A stretch of 23,282 nt of DNA from Chitinophagaceae bacterium UBA3961 (GCA_002385265.1 DGDD01000288.1:1-23282), one strand, 5' to 3'. Shown: positions 8,138 to 16,568, counted from the first letter of the stretch. A program made the numbers and translations. Notes: a model not told the origin generated them from the sequence alone.

Positions 8138-8254
8138 GGGTGTTAGGCGTTAGGCCTTAGGCTTTGGGCCGTTTGTGGTTGGATACAGAAACGTGCTCCG
8201 AGAATGGAAGTAACACTGCGTTACCGCCGCGATCGCTGCGCCGCTGCGGTGAAA
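8138..8254 (+). repeat. Interspersed module A, copy R1
   Basis: The intergenic repeat starts with TTAGGC-like units (8142-8162), continues through GGGCCGTTTGTGGTTGG and a CTCCGAGAATGGAAG block, and ends in a CGCTGCG-rich tail. Its 69-nt core (8159-8227) matches copy R2 (8954-9022, inverted) with three differences. It fills the gap between the blaI upstream region and the thioredoxin-fold gene. Confidence 0.85.
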
Positions 8255-8275
8255 AGAGACTCCAAATATTCAGTC

Positions 8276-8326
8276 CTTTCCCTCTACCGCAAAGAAACAA
8301 AGTACGCAAAGGTGCGCAACGAGGAA
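8276..8326 (-). repeat. Interspersed module B, copy 1
   Basis: Read on the minus strand it contains GCGTACTTTGTTTCTTTGCG followed by GTAGAGGGAAA. These 31 nt (8277-8307) are identical to 18058-18088. It abuts module A copy R1 and precedes the 3' end of the thioredoxin-fold gene. Confidence 0.85.
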
Positions 8327-8341
8327 GCCTGCAGCTCAATA

Positions 8342-8857
8342 TTAATTCAATTCCTTATTCATCATCTTCACCAACTTATCAATCGCGATATTTCCGTCAA
8401 ATGTTTTGATAAGTGTCCACTTCCTATCATACAATGCGAAGTGGGGCAGGTTTTGAATTCCATAAAATACCGGCAAGGTGAATTTTACATCTCTTCCCAG
8501 TTGAATAAAGGAATACTTGGTGAGTTGGTATTTCTTGATGAAATCCTGCAATTCAGGCATGGGTTGGTAAGTAGCCAAAACCCATTGGAATTTCTTGATC
8601 TTATCGATTTGCTTTAGCATGTCCTGCATTTGGTGGTTGCAATGGTCGCAGGAGGGACTGAAATACATGATGATAGTCGGCTGCTTTTTCAAGCCATCTT
8701 TGGTGATGTGCGAGCTATCTACTCGCAGAAGGTCAATAGGTGGTAGGGAAGGAAAACGTTTGTAGGGCGGATCGTTGGGGTTTACAGCGGGTTTGTTTTG
8801 CGCAAAGGCAGTCATACCGGTCAACATTACAAACAATAGTAGTTTCATTCCCTTCAT
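8342..8857 (-). CDS. Secreted thioredoxin-fold protein (TlpA/ResA-like redoxin)
   Basis: A 171-residue protein with a signal peptide (MKGMKLLLFVMLTGMTAFAQ, cleavage after about residue 19) and a thioredoxin fold. The active-site motif CDHC is at residues 70-73 within FSPSCDHCNHQM, and the cis-Pro loop is at P138 (NLPHF). It should act in the periplasm as a thiol-disulfide oxidoreductase; whether it reduces or oxidises, and its substrate, cannot be told. A TTG three codons earlier (8866) is in frame, but the ATG at 8857 gives a standard signal peptide and is chosen. The gene is monocistronic and lies between inverted copies of repeat module A (R1 and R2). No DsbD or CcdA partner is nearby. Confidence 0.85.
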   Translation of the reverse strand: MKGMKLLLFVMLTGMTAFAQNKPAVNPNDPPYKRFPSLPPIDLLRVDSSHITKDGLKKQPTIIMYFSPSCDHCNHQMQDMLKQIDKIKKFQWVLATYQPMPELQDFIKKYQLTKYSFIQLGRDVKFTLPVFYGIQNLPHFALYDRKWTLIKTFDGNIAIDKLVKMMNKELN

Positions 8858-8946
8858 AGTGGTCAATTTTGAGTGTGTAAAGCTACTAGGGTTTAGCGGC
8901 TTTTAGAGGGTATTTAACAAAAAATACACCGAAAATTTGGGTTTTT

Positions 8947-9043
8947 AACCGCAGCGGTAACGCAGCGGTACTTCCATTCTCGGAGTACGTTTCTGTATCC
9001 AACCACAAACGGCCCAAAGCCTAAAGCCCAAAGCCTAACACCC
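8947..9043 (-). repeat. Interspersed module A, copy R2 (inverted)
   Basis: The reverse complement of this segment gives the same order as R1: TTAGGCTTTGGGC units, GGGCCGTTTGTGGTTGG, the CTCCGAGAATGGAAG block and the CGCTGCGG tail. It occupies the middle of the 315-nt divergent gap between the thioredoxin-fold gene and mdh. The rest of that gap holds only the mdh promoter region and unremarkable AT-rich sequence. Confidence 0.85.
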
Positions 9044-9126
9044 TTCATTCAAAACCCCACCTACCCCCTACTTACCATTAGCCAACCTTAAGAAGATTTT
9101 CGCATAGGAAATCCTCTCGATTTCAC

Positions 9127-9134
9127 TAATTTTG
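9127..9134 (+). promoter_or_regulatory. Putative -7 element for mdh
   Basis: TAATTTTG matches the Bacteroidota -7 consensus TAnnTTTG exactly and lies 38 nt upstream of the mdh ATG. A good TTTG -33 element is not present at the expected 19-21 nt spacing, so the call rests on the -7 match and position. Confidence 0.45.
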
Positions 9135-9172
9135 CTGCGCTATTAATATTTCACATCATAAATCATTCCTCA

Positions 9173-10102
9173 ATGAAAGTTACTGTAGTAGGTGCCGGTG
9201 CTGTAGGAGCTACCTGTGCCGACAATATTGCCCGCAAAGAATTGGCAACTGAACTCGTACTGTTAGACATCAAGGAAGGCGTTGCCGAAGGTAAAGCTCA
9301 AGACATGATGCAGACCGCTACCCTTTTAGGTTTCGACACAAAGATCACCGGTAGCACCAACGATTACTCTAAAACTGCCGGCAGTGATGTGGTAGTAATT
9401 ACTTCAGGTTTGCCTCGTAAACCGGGTATGACTCGTGAAGAATTGATTGGTGTGAATGCAGGCATCGTTAAAAGCGTAGCTGAAAACATCTTAAAATATT
9501 CTCCCAACACCATCATCATCGTTATTTCAAACCCAATGGATACAATGACCTATTTGGCATTGCAATCTACCGGTTTGCCAAAGAACAGAATCATTGGTAT
9601 GGGTGGTACATTGGACAGTGCTCGTTTCAAATATCAATTGAGTCAACACCTCGGTTGCAGCCCTTCCGATTTGAATGCAGTGGTTGTGGGTGGTCACGGT
9701 GATACTACCATGATTCCTTTGATCCGTCACGCTACTTGGAACAGTACGCCTGTTACCAATTTCTTGAGCGCTGAGCAACAAGAGAAAATTGTAAAAGATA
9801 CCATGGTGGGTGGTGCTACTTTGACTGCCTTGATCGGTACTTCTGCATGGTATGCTCCGGGTGCGGCTGGTGCTGCATTGGTGGAAAGCATCGTGCGTGA
9901 TGAGAAGAAATTGTTTACTTGCTGCGTGGCATTGGATGGTGAGTATGGTCAGAAAGATATTTGCTTGGGTGTGCCTGTAGTTATTGGTAAGAATGGATGG
10001 GAAAAAATCCTCGATTTCAAATTGAATGCTGATGAGCAAGCTTTGTTCGATAAGAGCGCTGCTGCTGTAAGAAGCATGAACGATGTGTTGAAGACATTGT
10101 AA
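9173..10102 (+). CDS. mdh: Malate dehydrogenase (NAD-dependent)
   Basis: A 309-residue cytosolic TCA-cycle enzyme that interconverts malate and oxaloacetate with NAD. The dinucleotide-binding loop is GAGAVG (7-12) and Asp32 at the end of strand 2 indicates NAD rather than NADP. The substrate loop RKPGMTR supplies R82 and R88; R82 at the specificity position marks malate rather than lactate, which would have Gln. N120, R151 and the catalytic H175 (GGHGD) are all present. Length and sequence fit the LDH-like MDH group of bacteria such as Bacteroidota and Chlorobi. The gene stands alone, with a -7-like element upstream and a perfect terminator hairpin 23 nt after the stop. No Shine-Dalgarno sequence is seen. 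Confidence 0.97.
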   Translation: MKVTVVGAGAVGATCADNIARKELATELVLLDIKEGVAEGKAQDMMQTATLLGFDTKITGSTNDYSKTAGSDVVVITSGLPRKPGMTREELIGVNAGIVKSVAENILKYSPNTIIIVISNPMDTMTYLALQSTGLPKNRIIGMGGTLDSARFKYQLSQHLGCSPSDLNAVVVGGHGDTTMIPLIRHATWNSTPVTNFLSAEQQEKIVKDTMVGGATLTALIGTSAWYAPGAAGAALVESIVRDEKKLFTCCVALDGEYGQKDICLGVPVVIGKNGWEKILDFKLNADEQALFDKSAAAVRSMNDVLKTL

Positions 10103-10124
10103 TTTTTGAAAGATATAGTTGTGG

Positions 10125-10160
10125 AGAAGGATGGGCAGTGATGTTCATCCTTCTTTGTTT
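10125..10160 (+). terminator. Rho-independent terminator of mdh
   Basis: A perfect 9-bp stem, AGAAGGATG (10125-10133) with CATCCTTCT (10146-10154), encloses a 12-nt loop and is followed by a T-rich run (TTGTTTTT). Confidence 0.85.
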
Positions 10161-10170
10161 TTGGGAGTAG

Positions 10171-10253
10171 TTCACCGCAGAGAGCGCCAAGATCGCGAAG
10201 GGGTCGCAGAGAATTTCGTTGCGAACCGTTGTGTACTTTGTTACTTTGCGGTA
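10171..10253 (+). repeat. Interspersed module B, copy 2
   Basis: It begins TTCACCGCAGAGAGCGCC and ends with a variant of the module B core (TGTACTTTGTTACTTTGCGG), which differs slightly from copies at 8277-8307 and 18058-18088. It lies immediately after the mdh terminator. Confidence 0.75.
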
Positions 10254-10277
10254 TAGTAAACTGATTGGAATATAGGG

Positions 10278-10396
10278 TTCACCGCGAAGTCCGCAAAGTA
10301 CCGCAAAGAAGTCGCAAAGCTACTTCCCGTTTCGGAGTGGGTTTCCGCTTTCAACCAAGAACGGCCCAAAGCCTAAGGCCTAAAACCTTATAGCCC
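10278..10396 (-). repeat. Interspersed module A, copy R3 (inverted)
   Basis: The reverse complement reads TTAGG-type units, TTAGGCTTTGGGCCGTTC, a CTCCGAAACGGGAAGTAG block, and a tail of CTTTGCG units ending CGCGGTGAA. It is more diverged than R1/R2 but has the same order. Together with module B copy 2 and the mdh terminator it fills the convergent gap (10103-10401). Confidence 0.75.
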
Positions 10397-10401
10397 TCAA
10401 C

Positions 10402-11406
10402 TCACCAAACCTTCTTCACCGCCTCCATCACTTCTTCCACCGTAATCCTCTTCATACATTTAAAATGCCCCCTCGGGCAAGTCTTAAACCCAATCTTCGA
10501 ACAAGGGCGGCACCAAAGCCCCTTGGTTTCTACAATTTCATAAGGGAGTTGAGAACGGGTTTGCAAGAACCGCTCGCCGTAGTATGGATACATCCCGAAA
10601 TCGGGAACGGTATTGCCCCAGATGGAAACAACACGTTTGTTGAAAGCTGTGGCGATGTGCATCAATCCGGTATCATGAGTGATGATGAACTTAGACTTTC
10701 GCACCAAATCGGCCGATTCATTCAAATTGAACTTGCCACAGGCATTGTATATTTTAATGGGATCTATTGCAGCAATGAGTTCTCCATTGGCCGCATCTTC
10801 TTTGCCTCCTAATAACACCAATGGATGATCGATGGCCGCACAAATGGCTTTGATCTTTTCAACAGGTAATTGTTTGGTACCAAGGGCCGCACCAATGACT
10901 ACACCAATATATCCGGCCACATGACTCAAAGGCAAATCACTGTCTTTGATCTGATCTTTTTCAGGAATGAAATAATCCAATCCCGCACCATCGTTCTTAA
11001 CACCAAGCGATCTCACTGTATCCATATAACGGTCTACAATATGAACTTTCTTGGGCAGCACATTGATCTTAAGCGCCGTGAGCAACCATTTTTGAATATT
11101 GAGTTTGTAGAAAGAAAACGTTTTTCGTTTGAGCAGTCGCTTTAGTTTCAGCGTGCGAACGTTGTTGTGCAGATCAATCACATAATCGTAGGCCTCCATT
11201 TGCAGTTGTTCTACAATGGAATCGTAGTTCTCTTCGTCGATGTAGAAAGCCTTGTCTACATAGGGGTTCGACTCAATAATGGTCTTGAAAGCTTTCTTGG
11301 TTACATAATGTACTTGAGCGCCCGTTTGTTTTTTAACACAACGGATCACCGGAGTGGTGAGAACGATATCGCCGATAGAGGAATAACGAACTATTAAAAT
11401 CTTCAT
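10402..11406 (-). CDS. Glycosyltransferase family 9 (heptosyltransferase-like)
   Basis: A 334-residue GT-B glycosyltransferase of the ADP-heptose:LPS heptosyltransferase family. The N-terminal motif RYSSIGDIVLTTPVI (7-21) is the acceptor-side loop, and THDTGLMHIA (243-252) is the conserved donor-site motif near the C-terminal domain. A cysteine cluster, WCRPC (298-302) with C310 and C317, is typical of many GT9 members. It should transfer a sugar to an LPS or other envelope glycan on the cytosolic face. The ATG at 11406 is chosen over the in-frame TTG at 11424 because it begins the family motif directly and leaves 18 nt after the MFS stop. It is the last gene of the four-gene operon; no terminator is seen, only repeats, downstream. 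Confidence 0.92.
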   Translation of the reverse strand: MKILIVRYSSIGDIVLTTPVIRCVKKQTGAQVHYVTKKAFKTIIESNPYVDKAFYIDEENYDSIVEQLQMEAYDYVIDLHNNVRTLKLKRLLKRKTFSFYKLNIQKWLLTALKINVLPKKVHIVDRYMDTVRSLGVKNDGAGLDYFIPEKDQIKDSDLPLSHVAGYIGVVIGAALGTKQLPVEKIKAICAAIDHPLVLLGGKEDAANGELIAAIDPIKIYNACGKFNLNESADLVRKSKFIITHDTGLMHIATAFNKRVVSIWGNTVPDFGMYPYYGERFLQTRSQLPYEIVETKGLWCRPCSKIGFKTCPRGHFKCMKRITVEEVMEAVKKVW

Positions 11407-11424
11407 GGTATTGGAAAGACCCAA

Positions 11425-12657
11425 CTATTCTTCCAAATAATTCAAGTCTTTATGGAATGTTTCTTCAGTAAAATAAAATGCGATCAAAGTTACGAGAATA
11501 CAAATAATACCGGTTACAATGCCAGATTTCACAATGTTCCAACCCCAGTCTTTTTGAAACAGGGTAATGAATAAGAAAGTGATTCCGGGTAATGATCCTC
11601 GCACCACATTGGGGATGGTAGTAGCTGCCGTGGCTCTGATATTCGTTCCAAACTGCTCCGCACCCATCGTCACAAAAATGGCCCAGAAACCGGTGCTGAA
11701 ACCAAGTGCAAAGGAAATGGTATATAAAGTGGCGTCGCTGTTATTGATCGGACTGAAATAGGCTGCAAGCGATAAAACCGTCATGGTATAAAACAACAAC
11801 AGGGCTTTCTTTCTGCTTTTGAAATATTGACTGATAAGTCCGATAGAAATATCACCCAAAGCAATACCCGCATAAGCAAACATGATGGCTCTGCCTGAAT
11901 CAACCGTTTTAGAACCGTAGAGTTGCTCAGCGAACTTATCGCTCTGATTCACCACAATTCCAATTACATACCAAGTGGGCAATCCAATAAGAACGGCCAA
12001 TACATATTTCTTAAAACGTTTTGCATTGTTAAAGAACATCAAGAAATTCCCTCTAGAAACAGTGGCCGATTTCGCACTGGCAAACATTCCTGATTCTGCT
12101 ACTTTGATTCGCAAGAAAAGGAGCATGATTCCCAAGCCACCACCTATTTTATAACACAAACGCCAGTCGCCGGTGATCTTATGCGTGAAATAAGCGCCCA
12201 CCGCGCCAAACAAGCCAATGCCTGCTACCAATGAAGTACCAACGCCTCTTTTTTCTTTCGGCATCAATTCACTCACCAGTGTAATACCTGCACCCAATTC
12301 ACCGGCCAATCCTAAACCTGCTATCAATCGGCACCAAGCATATTGATCAACGGTTTGAACATAACCCGTTGCAAAATTCGCTAAAGAATATAAAATGATA
12401 GATCCGAATAGAACAGAGAGTCTTCCCTTCTTATCACCCAATACACCCCATAATATACCACCTACCAACATTCCATACATCTGCCAGTTCAATACTTTGG
12501 CACTGTCCACTAACAAAGTTTCAGCAGTAGCTCCTACATCCATCATACTGGCTTTTTTCACGATGGTCACCAATAAGAGATCGTAAATGTCTACAAAATA
12601 ACCGAGGGCGGCCACAATAACCGCAATGTTAAAGATGGAGTGGTGTTTCTGTTGCAT
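11425..12657 (-). CDS. MFS transporter (sugar/metabolite:H+ symporter type)
   Basis: A 410-residue major facilitator with about 12 membrane helices. The loop 2-3 motif GVLGDKKGRLS (71-81) is the MFS motif A. RLIAGLGLAGELGAG (110-124) and PKEKRG (133-138) are the further conserved stretches seen in the sugar porter/MHS-like branch (R-x-x-x-G-x-G-x-x-G-E). The second half repeats a weaker version (FKSRKK). The substrate cannot be read from sequence; small carboxylates or sugars are the commonest in this branch. It lies 12 nt downstream of the DedA gene and 18 nt upstream of the glycosyltransferase gene, hence co-transcribed. Confidence 0.9.
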   Translation of the reverse strand: MQQKHHSIFNIAVIVAALGYFVDIYDLLLVTIVKKASMMDVGATAETLLVDSAKVLNWQMYGMLVGGILWGVLGDKKGRLSVLFGSIILYSLANFATGYVQTVDQYAWCRLIAGLGLAGELGAGITLVSELMPKEKRGVGTSLVAGIGLFGAVGAYFTHKITGDWRLCYKIGGGLGIMLLFLRIKVAESGMFASAKSATVSRGNFLMFFNNAKRFKKYVLAVLIGLPTWYVIGIVVNQSDKFAEQLYGSKTVDSGRAIMFAYAGIALGDISIGLISQYFKSRKKALLLFYTMTVLSLAAYFSPINNSDATLYTISFALGFSTGFWAIFVTMGAEQFGTNIRATAATTIPNVVRGSLPGITFLFITLFQKDWGWNIVKSGIVTGIICILVTLIAFYFTEETFHKDLNYLEE

Positions 12658-12669
12658 ATGGCAGTGCGT

Positions 12670-13347
12670 CTAGTCTTTCGTTGATTTGCCTGTTACCATT
12701 TTATAAATAACGGGAGCAGTTGTAACAAATACAATTCCGAGCACGATCAATTCCAGATGTTTCTTCAGATCAATACCCAGTTTTGATAAAAACAATTGTT
12801 GCAAGTAGTGCCCGGCAAAGAGCATGGTTACTACCCAAGCGATGCATCCAACAATATTAAAATAAGTAAATTTTGCTTTGTTCATTTTTACTATCCCTGC
12901 TACGATTGGTGCAAAAGTTCGTACGATGGGAAGAAAACGCGCGAAAATGATGGCGCCACCTCCGTGCTTTTTAAAGAACTCATCGGCTTGATAGAGGTAT
13001 TTCTTTTTGAATAAAAACCGATCGCGCCAACTGTACATAGTAGGACCCACTTTGCTTCCAAACCAATACCCGGTGAAGTTGCCGAGAATACCTGCAAGAG
13101 AGGTTAAACATACCAGCAACATCAAATTGGAAAAACTGTAACCGGTATTGTAAATATAAGAGGCTAGATCATCGCTGTAAATACCGGCAACAAAGAGCAG
13201 GGAGTCGCCCGGCAAGAAGAAGCCGGCAAACAAGCCTGTTTCTGCAAACACGATAAAGAGGAACAGCCAAAGGCCGCCGTTATTGATATAGAATTCAGGA
13301 TTTAATAATTGACCCCAATGGAAATCCAGCAAAATCGTTAACATCAT
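12670..13347 (-). CDS. DedA-family membrane protein (VTT/SNARE-associated domain)
   Basis: A 225-residue inner-membrane protein with about five hydrophobic segments and the DedA signature: an early Glu in FAETGLF (E36), FLPGDSLLFVAG (45-55) and ARFLPIVRTFAPIVAG (136-151) with conserved R137 and R143. DedA proteins are lipid transporters; several members recycle undecaprenyl phosphate or move phosphatidylethanolamine across the membrane, so a carrier-lipid role beside an envelope glycosyltransferase would be sensible, but this is inference. Two adjacent ATG codons (13347 and 13344) could start it. It is 17 nt downstream of the symporter gene. Confidence 0.93.
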   Translation of the reverse strand: MMLTILLDFHWGQLLNPEFYINNGGLWLFLFIVFAETGLFAGFFLPGDSLLFVAGIYSDDLASYIYNTGYSFSNLMLLVCLTSLAGILGNFTGYWFGSKVGPTMYSWRDRFLFKKKYLYQADEFFKKHGGGAIIFARFLPIVRTFAPIVAGIVKMNKAKFTYFNIVGCIAWVVTMLFAGHYLQQLFLSKLGIDLKKHLELIVLGIVFVTTAPVIYKMVTGKSTKD

Positions 13348-13364
13348 CTTCTTTTTTCTAGTTT

Positions 13365-14621
13365 CTATTTAACCGCTTCAGCAATAGGATCGGTCAGTTC
13401 GCCTTCCCACTTGGTTACTACTGCCGTTGCAACACTGTTACCTACCACATTGGTAGCGGTTCTAAACATATCACAAAAATGGTCGATTGGTAAGATCAAC
13501 GCAATTCCTTCGGGTGGTATTTTAAACATGGCACAAGTAGCCGTTACTACTACCAAGGAAGCACGCGGCACACCGGCAATTCCTTTACTGGTGAGCATCA
13601 ATACCAATAACATGGTTAATTGAGTACCCAAATCCAAATGTATGCCATAAGCCTGCGCAATGGCCAAACTGGCGAAGGTCATGTACATCATGCTTCCATC
13701 GAGGTTGAAAGAATAACCCAAGGGAAGAATGAAGGAAACGATCTTGTCTTTACATCCAAAGCGCACCAATTCATCGGTGAGTTTCGGAAACACTGCTTCG
13801 CTACTGGTGGTGCTAAAGGCGATCAACAAGGGTTGAGAAATTCTCTTCAACAGCATAGGAACGCGGTCTTTTAAGATCAAGGTTGCGGCGCCCAATAGCA
13901 GTACCCAAAGCAGGGCAATTCCTATAACAAAGTACAAAAGATAGCTTCCGTAAAACTTGAAAACTTCCAAGCCTTTTACTGTGATCACAGCGGTAATAGC
14001 ACCGAATACACCCAGTGGAGCGAAATTCATGACATATCCCACCATTTTCAATATGATATGAGAAGCAGCATCCAATGCTTTGATCACTGGTTTGGCCGGT
14101 TCACCAATGGCGGTTGTGGCTACTCCAAAGAAGATACTGAAAATCACAATTTGCAAGATCTCATTGGTGGCCATAGCCTCGAATATGCTCTTAGGGAATA
14201 CGTGTTCCACAAATTTCACAAGGGAGAATTCGGTGGTTTTGCCAATCAAATCTTTGGCACCCGAAGTATCGGCATTGCTCAGATCGATAGCAGCACCGGG
14301 TTGGAAAAAGTTCACCAATACCATACCCAGTAACAAACTCACCAATGATGCTGAAACGAACCATAGGAGTGCTTTTCCGCCTACTCTACCCACCGTTTTC
14401 ATGTCCCCTAATTTGGCAATCCCTACTACCAAAGTACAGAATACCAAGGGGGCAATGATCATTTGAACCAACCGTAAAAAGATGGTTGTCAGCAACTTGA
14501 ACTTATCGGCAGTATCTTTGAAGCCGGCCGGATCCATATTATTATGGAGAATGTATCCGAGCAGCACTCCAAGAATCATTGCTACAATTATATATACCGT
14601 TAAGAGGTTCCCTTTTCTCAT
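13365..14621 (-). CDS. Dicarboxylate/amino acid:cation symporter (DAACS, GltP/DctA-like)
   Basis: A 418-residue secondary transporter of the glutamate transporter fold. HP1 carries STTSSEAVFP (270-279), TM7 NLDGS (306-310), HP2 TSKGIAGVPR (344-353), and TM8 D380, D384, R387 and N391. The Arg in TM8 points to an acidic substrate such as glutamate, aspartate or a C4-dicarboxylate, taken up with Na+ or H+. The residue equivalent to GltPh Asp405 is Asn (NVVGN), as in many bacterial GltP/DctA proteins. It is the first gene of the operon with DedA, MFS and GT9 genes; its start lies in the 167-nt divergent gap facing the APC permease. C4-dicarboxylate import would feed malate dehydrogenase, but no direct link is shown. 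Confidence 0.94.
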   Translation of the reverse strand: MRKGNLLTVYIIVAMILGVLLGYILHNNMDPAGFKDTADKFKLLTTIFLRLVQMIIAPLVFCTLVVGIAKLGDMKTVGRVGGKALLWFVSASLVSLLLGMVLVNFFQPGAAIDLSNADTSGAKDLIGKTTEFSLVKFVEHVFPKSIFEAMATNEILQIVIFSIFFGVATTAIGEPAKPVIKALDAASHIILKMVGYVMNFAPLGVFGAITAVITVKGLEVFKFYGSYLLYFVIGIALLWVLLLGAATLILKDRVPMLLKRISQPLLIAFSTTSSEAVFPKLTDELVRFGCKDKIVSFILPLGYSFNLDGSMMYMTFASLAIAQAYGIHLDLGTQLTMLLVLMLTSKGIAGVPRASLVVVTATCAMFKIPPEGIALILPIDHFCDMFRTATNVVGNSVATAVVTKWEGELTDPIAEAVK

Positions 14622-14788
14622 ATAATTCTTTAATTAACAAGCCTATTGAAGGCCCAAAATCCGAAAAAAATGGGACATTCAAACATTAGGCAACAATTTA
14701 GTCCTCTTATAAAAGAATTCCTGCTTATTTTGAATATTTCTTTATTTTACACACTTTAAAATTAGATTTCATCACATAATAAACTGCT

Positions 14789-16369
14789 ATGAGTTTAACG
14801 CGTAAAAAATCGCTATCAGTCCTATTGGCGCAGGCCTCTGATTCGGAAAAAGGCTTGAAACGCACTTTGGGTGCGGGCAATTTGATTGCATTGGGTATCG
14901 GAGCTATTATTGGAGCCGGTTTGTTTGTTAGAACTGCGGCCGCTTCTGCTGAAGCTGCAGGACCTGCTGTTACCATCTCTTTCATTGTAGCAGCTATTGG
15001 TTGCGCATTTGCAGGTCTCTGTTATGCGGAATTCGCTTCTATGATCCCTATCGCCGGTTCGGCTTATGCTTATTCCTATGTTACCATGGGTGAATTGGTG
15101 GCCTGGATCATTGGTTGGGCTTTGATCATGGAATATGCATTGGGTGCCGCTACGGTTTCTATTGCATGGAGTGAATACTTGAACAATCTACTGGGTGGGC
15201 GAATACCATATGAATGGTGCCACTCTCCTTTTGAAGCTGCTTACAAAGCCAGCGGTGACGCGATCAACCAATTGGTTTCTGCGGTTCCTGATTTGGCTAA
15301 GAGTGTGAAAGAAGGAGTATTGGTTCTTACAACTGAACAATTCGAAGCACTTCCTGCTAACCTTACCAGCTTGGTAGTGGTTTCTCATGGTATGGTGAAC
15401 GCACCTGCTTTGATCATCTTATTATTATTAACCTTGTTATTGATCAGAGGTACACAAGAGTCTGCTATTGTGAACATGATCATCGTAATCATCAAGGTTT
15501 CCATTGTATTATTGTTCATCGTATTGGGATGGCAATACATCAACCCTGCGAACCACGAGCCTTACATGATTCCTGCGGGAACGCCTGGTCATGAAGGTGT
15601 GTTCAAGCATGGTTGGGGTGGTGTACTCGGTGGTGCTGCCATCGTGTTCTTCGCCTTCATCGGTTTCGATGCGGTGAGTACTGCTGCGCAAGAAGCGAAG
15701 AATCCAAAACGCGACATGCCAATTGGTATCCTCGGTTCACTGGTAGTATGTACCATTCTTTATATCTTATTCGGACACGTATTGACCGGTGTAGCCAACT
15801 ACACTGAATTCAAAACAGCGGGTAAAGAAGCTTCCGTTGCGTATGCCATCAGTACTTATATGTTGAAGTACAAATGGTTGGCCACTGCGGTAACCTTCGC
15901 GATCCTTGCAGGTTTCAGCTCTGTGATCTTGGTGATGTTGATGGGTCAAAGCCGTATCTTCTACACCATGAGTAACGATGGATTGATTCCAAAAGCATTT
16001 GGTGAATTGCATCCTAAATACCAAACACCTTACAAAGCCAACTGGATCTTGTTTGTGTTTGTAGGTTTGTTTGCTGCTTTCGTTCCGGGTAGTGTTGCAG
16101 GGGATCTTACTTCTTTCGGTACCTTATTCGCCTTCGTGTTGGTAAGTGCCGGTGTATGGATCTTGCGCGTGAAATCACCCGAAATTGCTCGTCCATTCAA
16201 AACCCCATTGGTTCCTATCGTTCCAATCCTCGGTATGGTTGTTTGTACCGGTATGATTGTGGCGTTAGACAAACAAACCCTCACCGTTGCCTTGGTGTGG
16301 ATGTTGATCGGTTTGTTGGTGTACTTTGGGTACAGCCGCAAAGCGAGTAAATTGAATACCGGAGAGTAA
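14789..16369 (+). CDS. APC-family amino acid permease (CAT-like)
   Basis: A 526-residue amino acid permease. The TM1 substrate motif GIGAIIGAGLF (36-46) is the classical APC signature, and about 12 or more hydrophobic helices follow. A long hydrophilic loop (roughly residues 135-190) and the overall length resemble the cationic amino acid transporter (CAT) branch and bacterial YfnA-type permeases. The TM6 region FFAFIGFDAVSTAAQEAKNP is strongly conserved in that branch. The substrate is not readable. The ATG at 14789 follows an AT-rich leader of about 30 nt. It is transcribed divergently from the DAACS operon and ends at a clear bidirectional terminator. Confidence 0.93.
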   Translation: MSLTRKKSLSVLLAQASDSEKGLKRTLGAGNLIALGIGAIIGAGLFVRTAAASAEAAGPAVTISFIVAAIGCAFAGLCYAEFASMIPIAGSAYAYSYVTMGELVAWIIGWALIMEYALGAATVSIAWSEYLNNLLGGRIPYEWCHSPFEAAYKASGDAINQLVSAVPDLAKSVKEGVLVLTTEQFEALPANLTSLVVVSHGMVNAPALIILLLLTLLLIRGTQESAIVNMIIVIIKVSIVLLFIVLGWQYINPANHEPYMIPAGTPGHEGVFKHGWGGVLGGAAIVFFAFIGFDAVSTAAQEAKNPKRDMPIGILGSLVVCTILYILFGHVLTGVANYTEFKTAGKEASVAYAISTYMLKYKWLATAVTFAILAGFSSVILVMLMGQSRIFYTMSNDGLIPKAFGELHPKYQTPYKANWILFVFVGLFAAFVPGSVAGDLTSFGTLFAFVLVSAGVWILRVKSPEIARPFKTPLVPIVPILGMVVCTGMIVALDKQTLTVALVWMLIGLLVYFGYSRKASKLNTGE

Positions 16370-16392
16370 GCTTAGGCCAATCTTCTAATATT

Positions 16393-16434
16393 AAAAAACC
16401 TCTTTCATTTCGGTGGAAGAGGTTTTTTGTTTTA
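16393..16434 (+). terminator. Rho-independent terminator of the APC permease gene
   Basis: A 14-bp stem (16393-16406 with 16415-16428, one G-U pair) has an 8-nt loop. A's precede and T's follow, so it would work on both strands. It lies 23 nt after the stop codon. Confidence 0.92.
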
Positions 16435-16568
16435 GGCTTTGGGTGTTAGGTGCTAGGCTTTAGGCATTAGGCTTTGGGCCGTTTGTGTTTAAAAGCAGAA
16501 TTGCGCTTCGAAAATTGGAAGCAACGCTGCGTTACCGCTGCGGACGCTGCGCCGCTGCGGTGAAAAAA
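16431..16568 (+). repeat. Interspersed module A, copy R4
   Basis: TTAGGC-like units with spacing variation run from 16432 to 16471, followed by GGGCCGTTTGTG, a diverged CTTCGAAAATTGGAAG block and a CGCTGCG-rich tail ending GGTGAAAA. Together with the terminator and module C copy 2 this accounts for most of the 339-nt gap at 16370-16708. The remainder (16569-16631) is AT-rich and shows nothing definite. Confidence 0.8.

Noticed and set aside
8142..8162. Telomere-like TTAGGC repeats
   Set aside because: The units are few, irregular and internal; they are part of module A and give no sign of a linear replicon end.
8204..8617. Plus-strand frame spanning the repeat and the thioredoxin-fold gene
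   Set aside because: It begins inside repeat module A and runs antisense to a gene with a signal peptide and a CDHC active site.
8159..9022. Composite transposon around the thioredoxin-fold gene
   Set aside because: No transposase, no terminal inverted repeats of an IS and no target duplication could be seen; the flanks belong to a wider intergenic repeat family. The inverted arrangement itself is kept as a finding.
9527..10039. Open frame of 170 codons antisense to mdh
   Set aside because: The sense gene has every catalytic residue of malate dehydrogenase; the antisense product has no family features.
13365..14621. Loss of a sodium-site Asp in the DAACS symporter (Asn in NVVGN)
   Set aside because: From memory, bacterial GltP/GltT/DctA proteins commonly carry Asn at this position, so it is not a defect specific to this gene.
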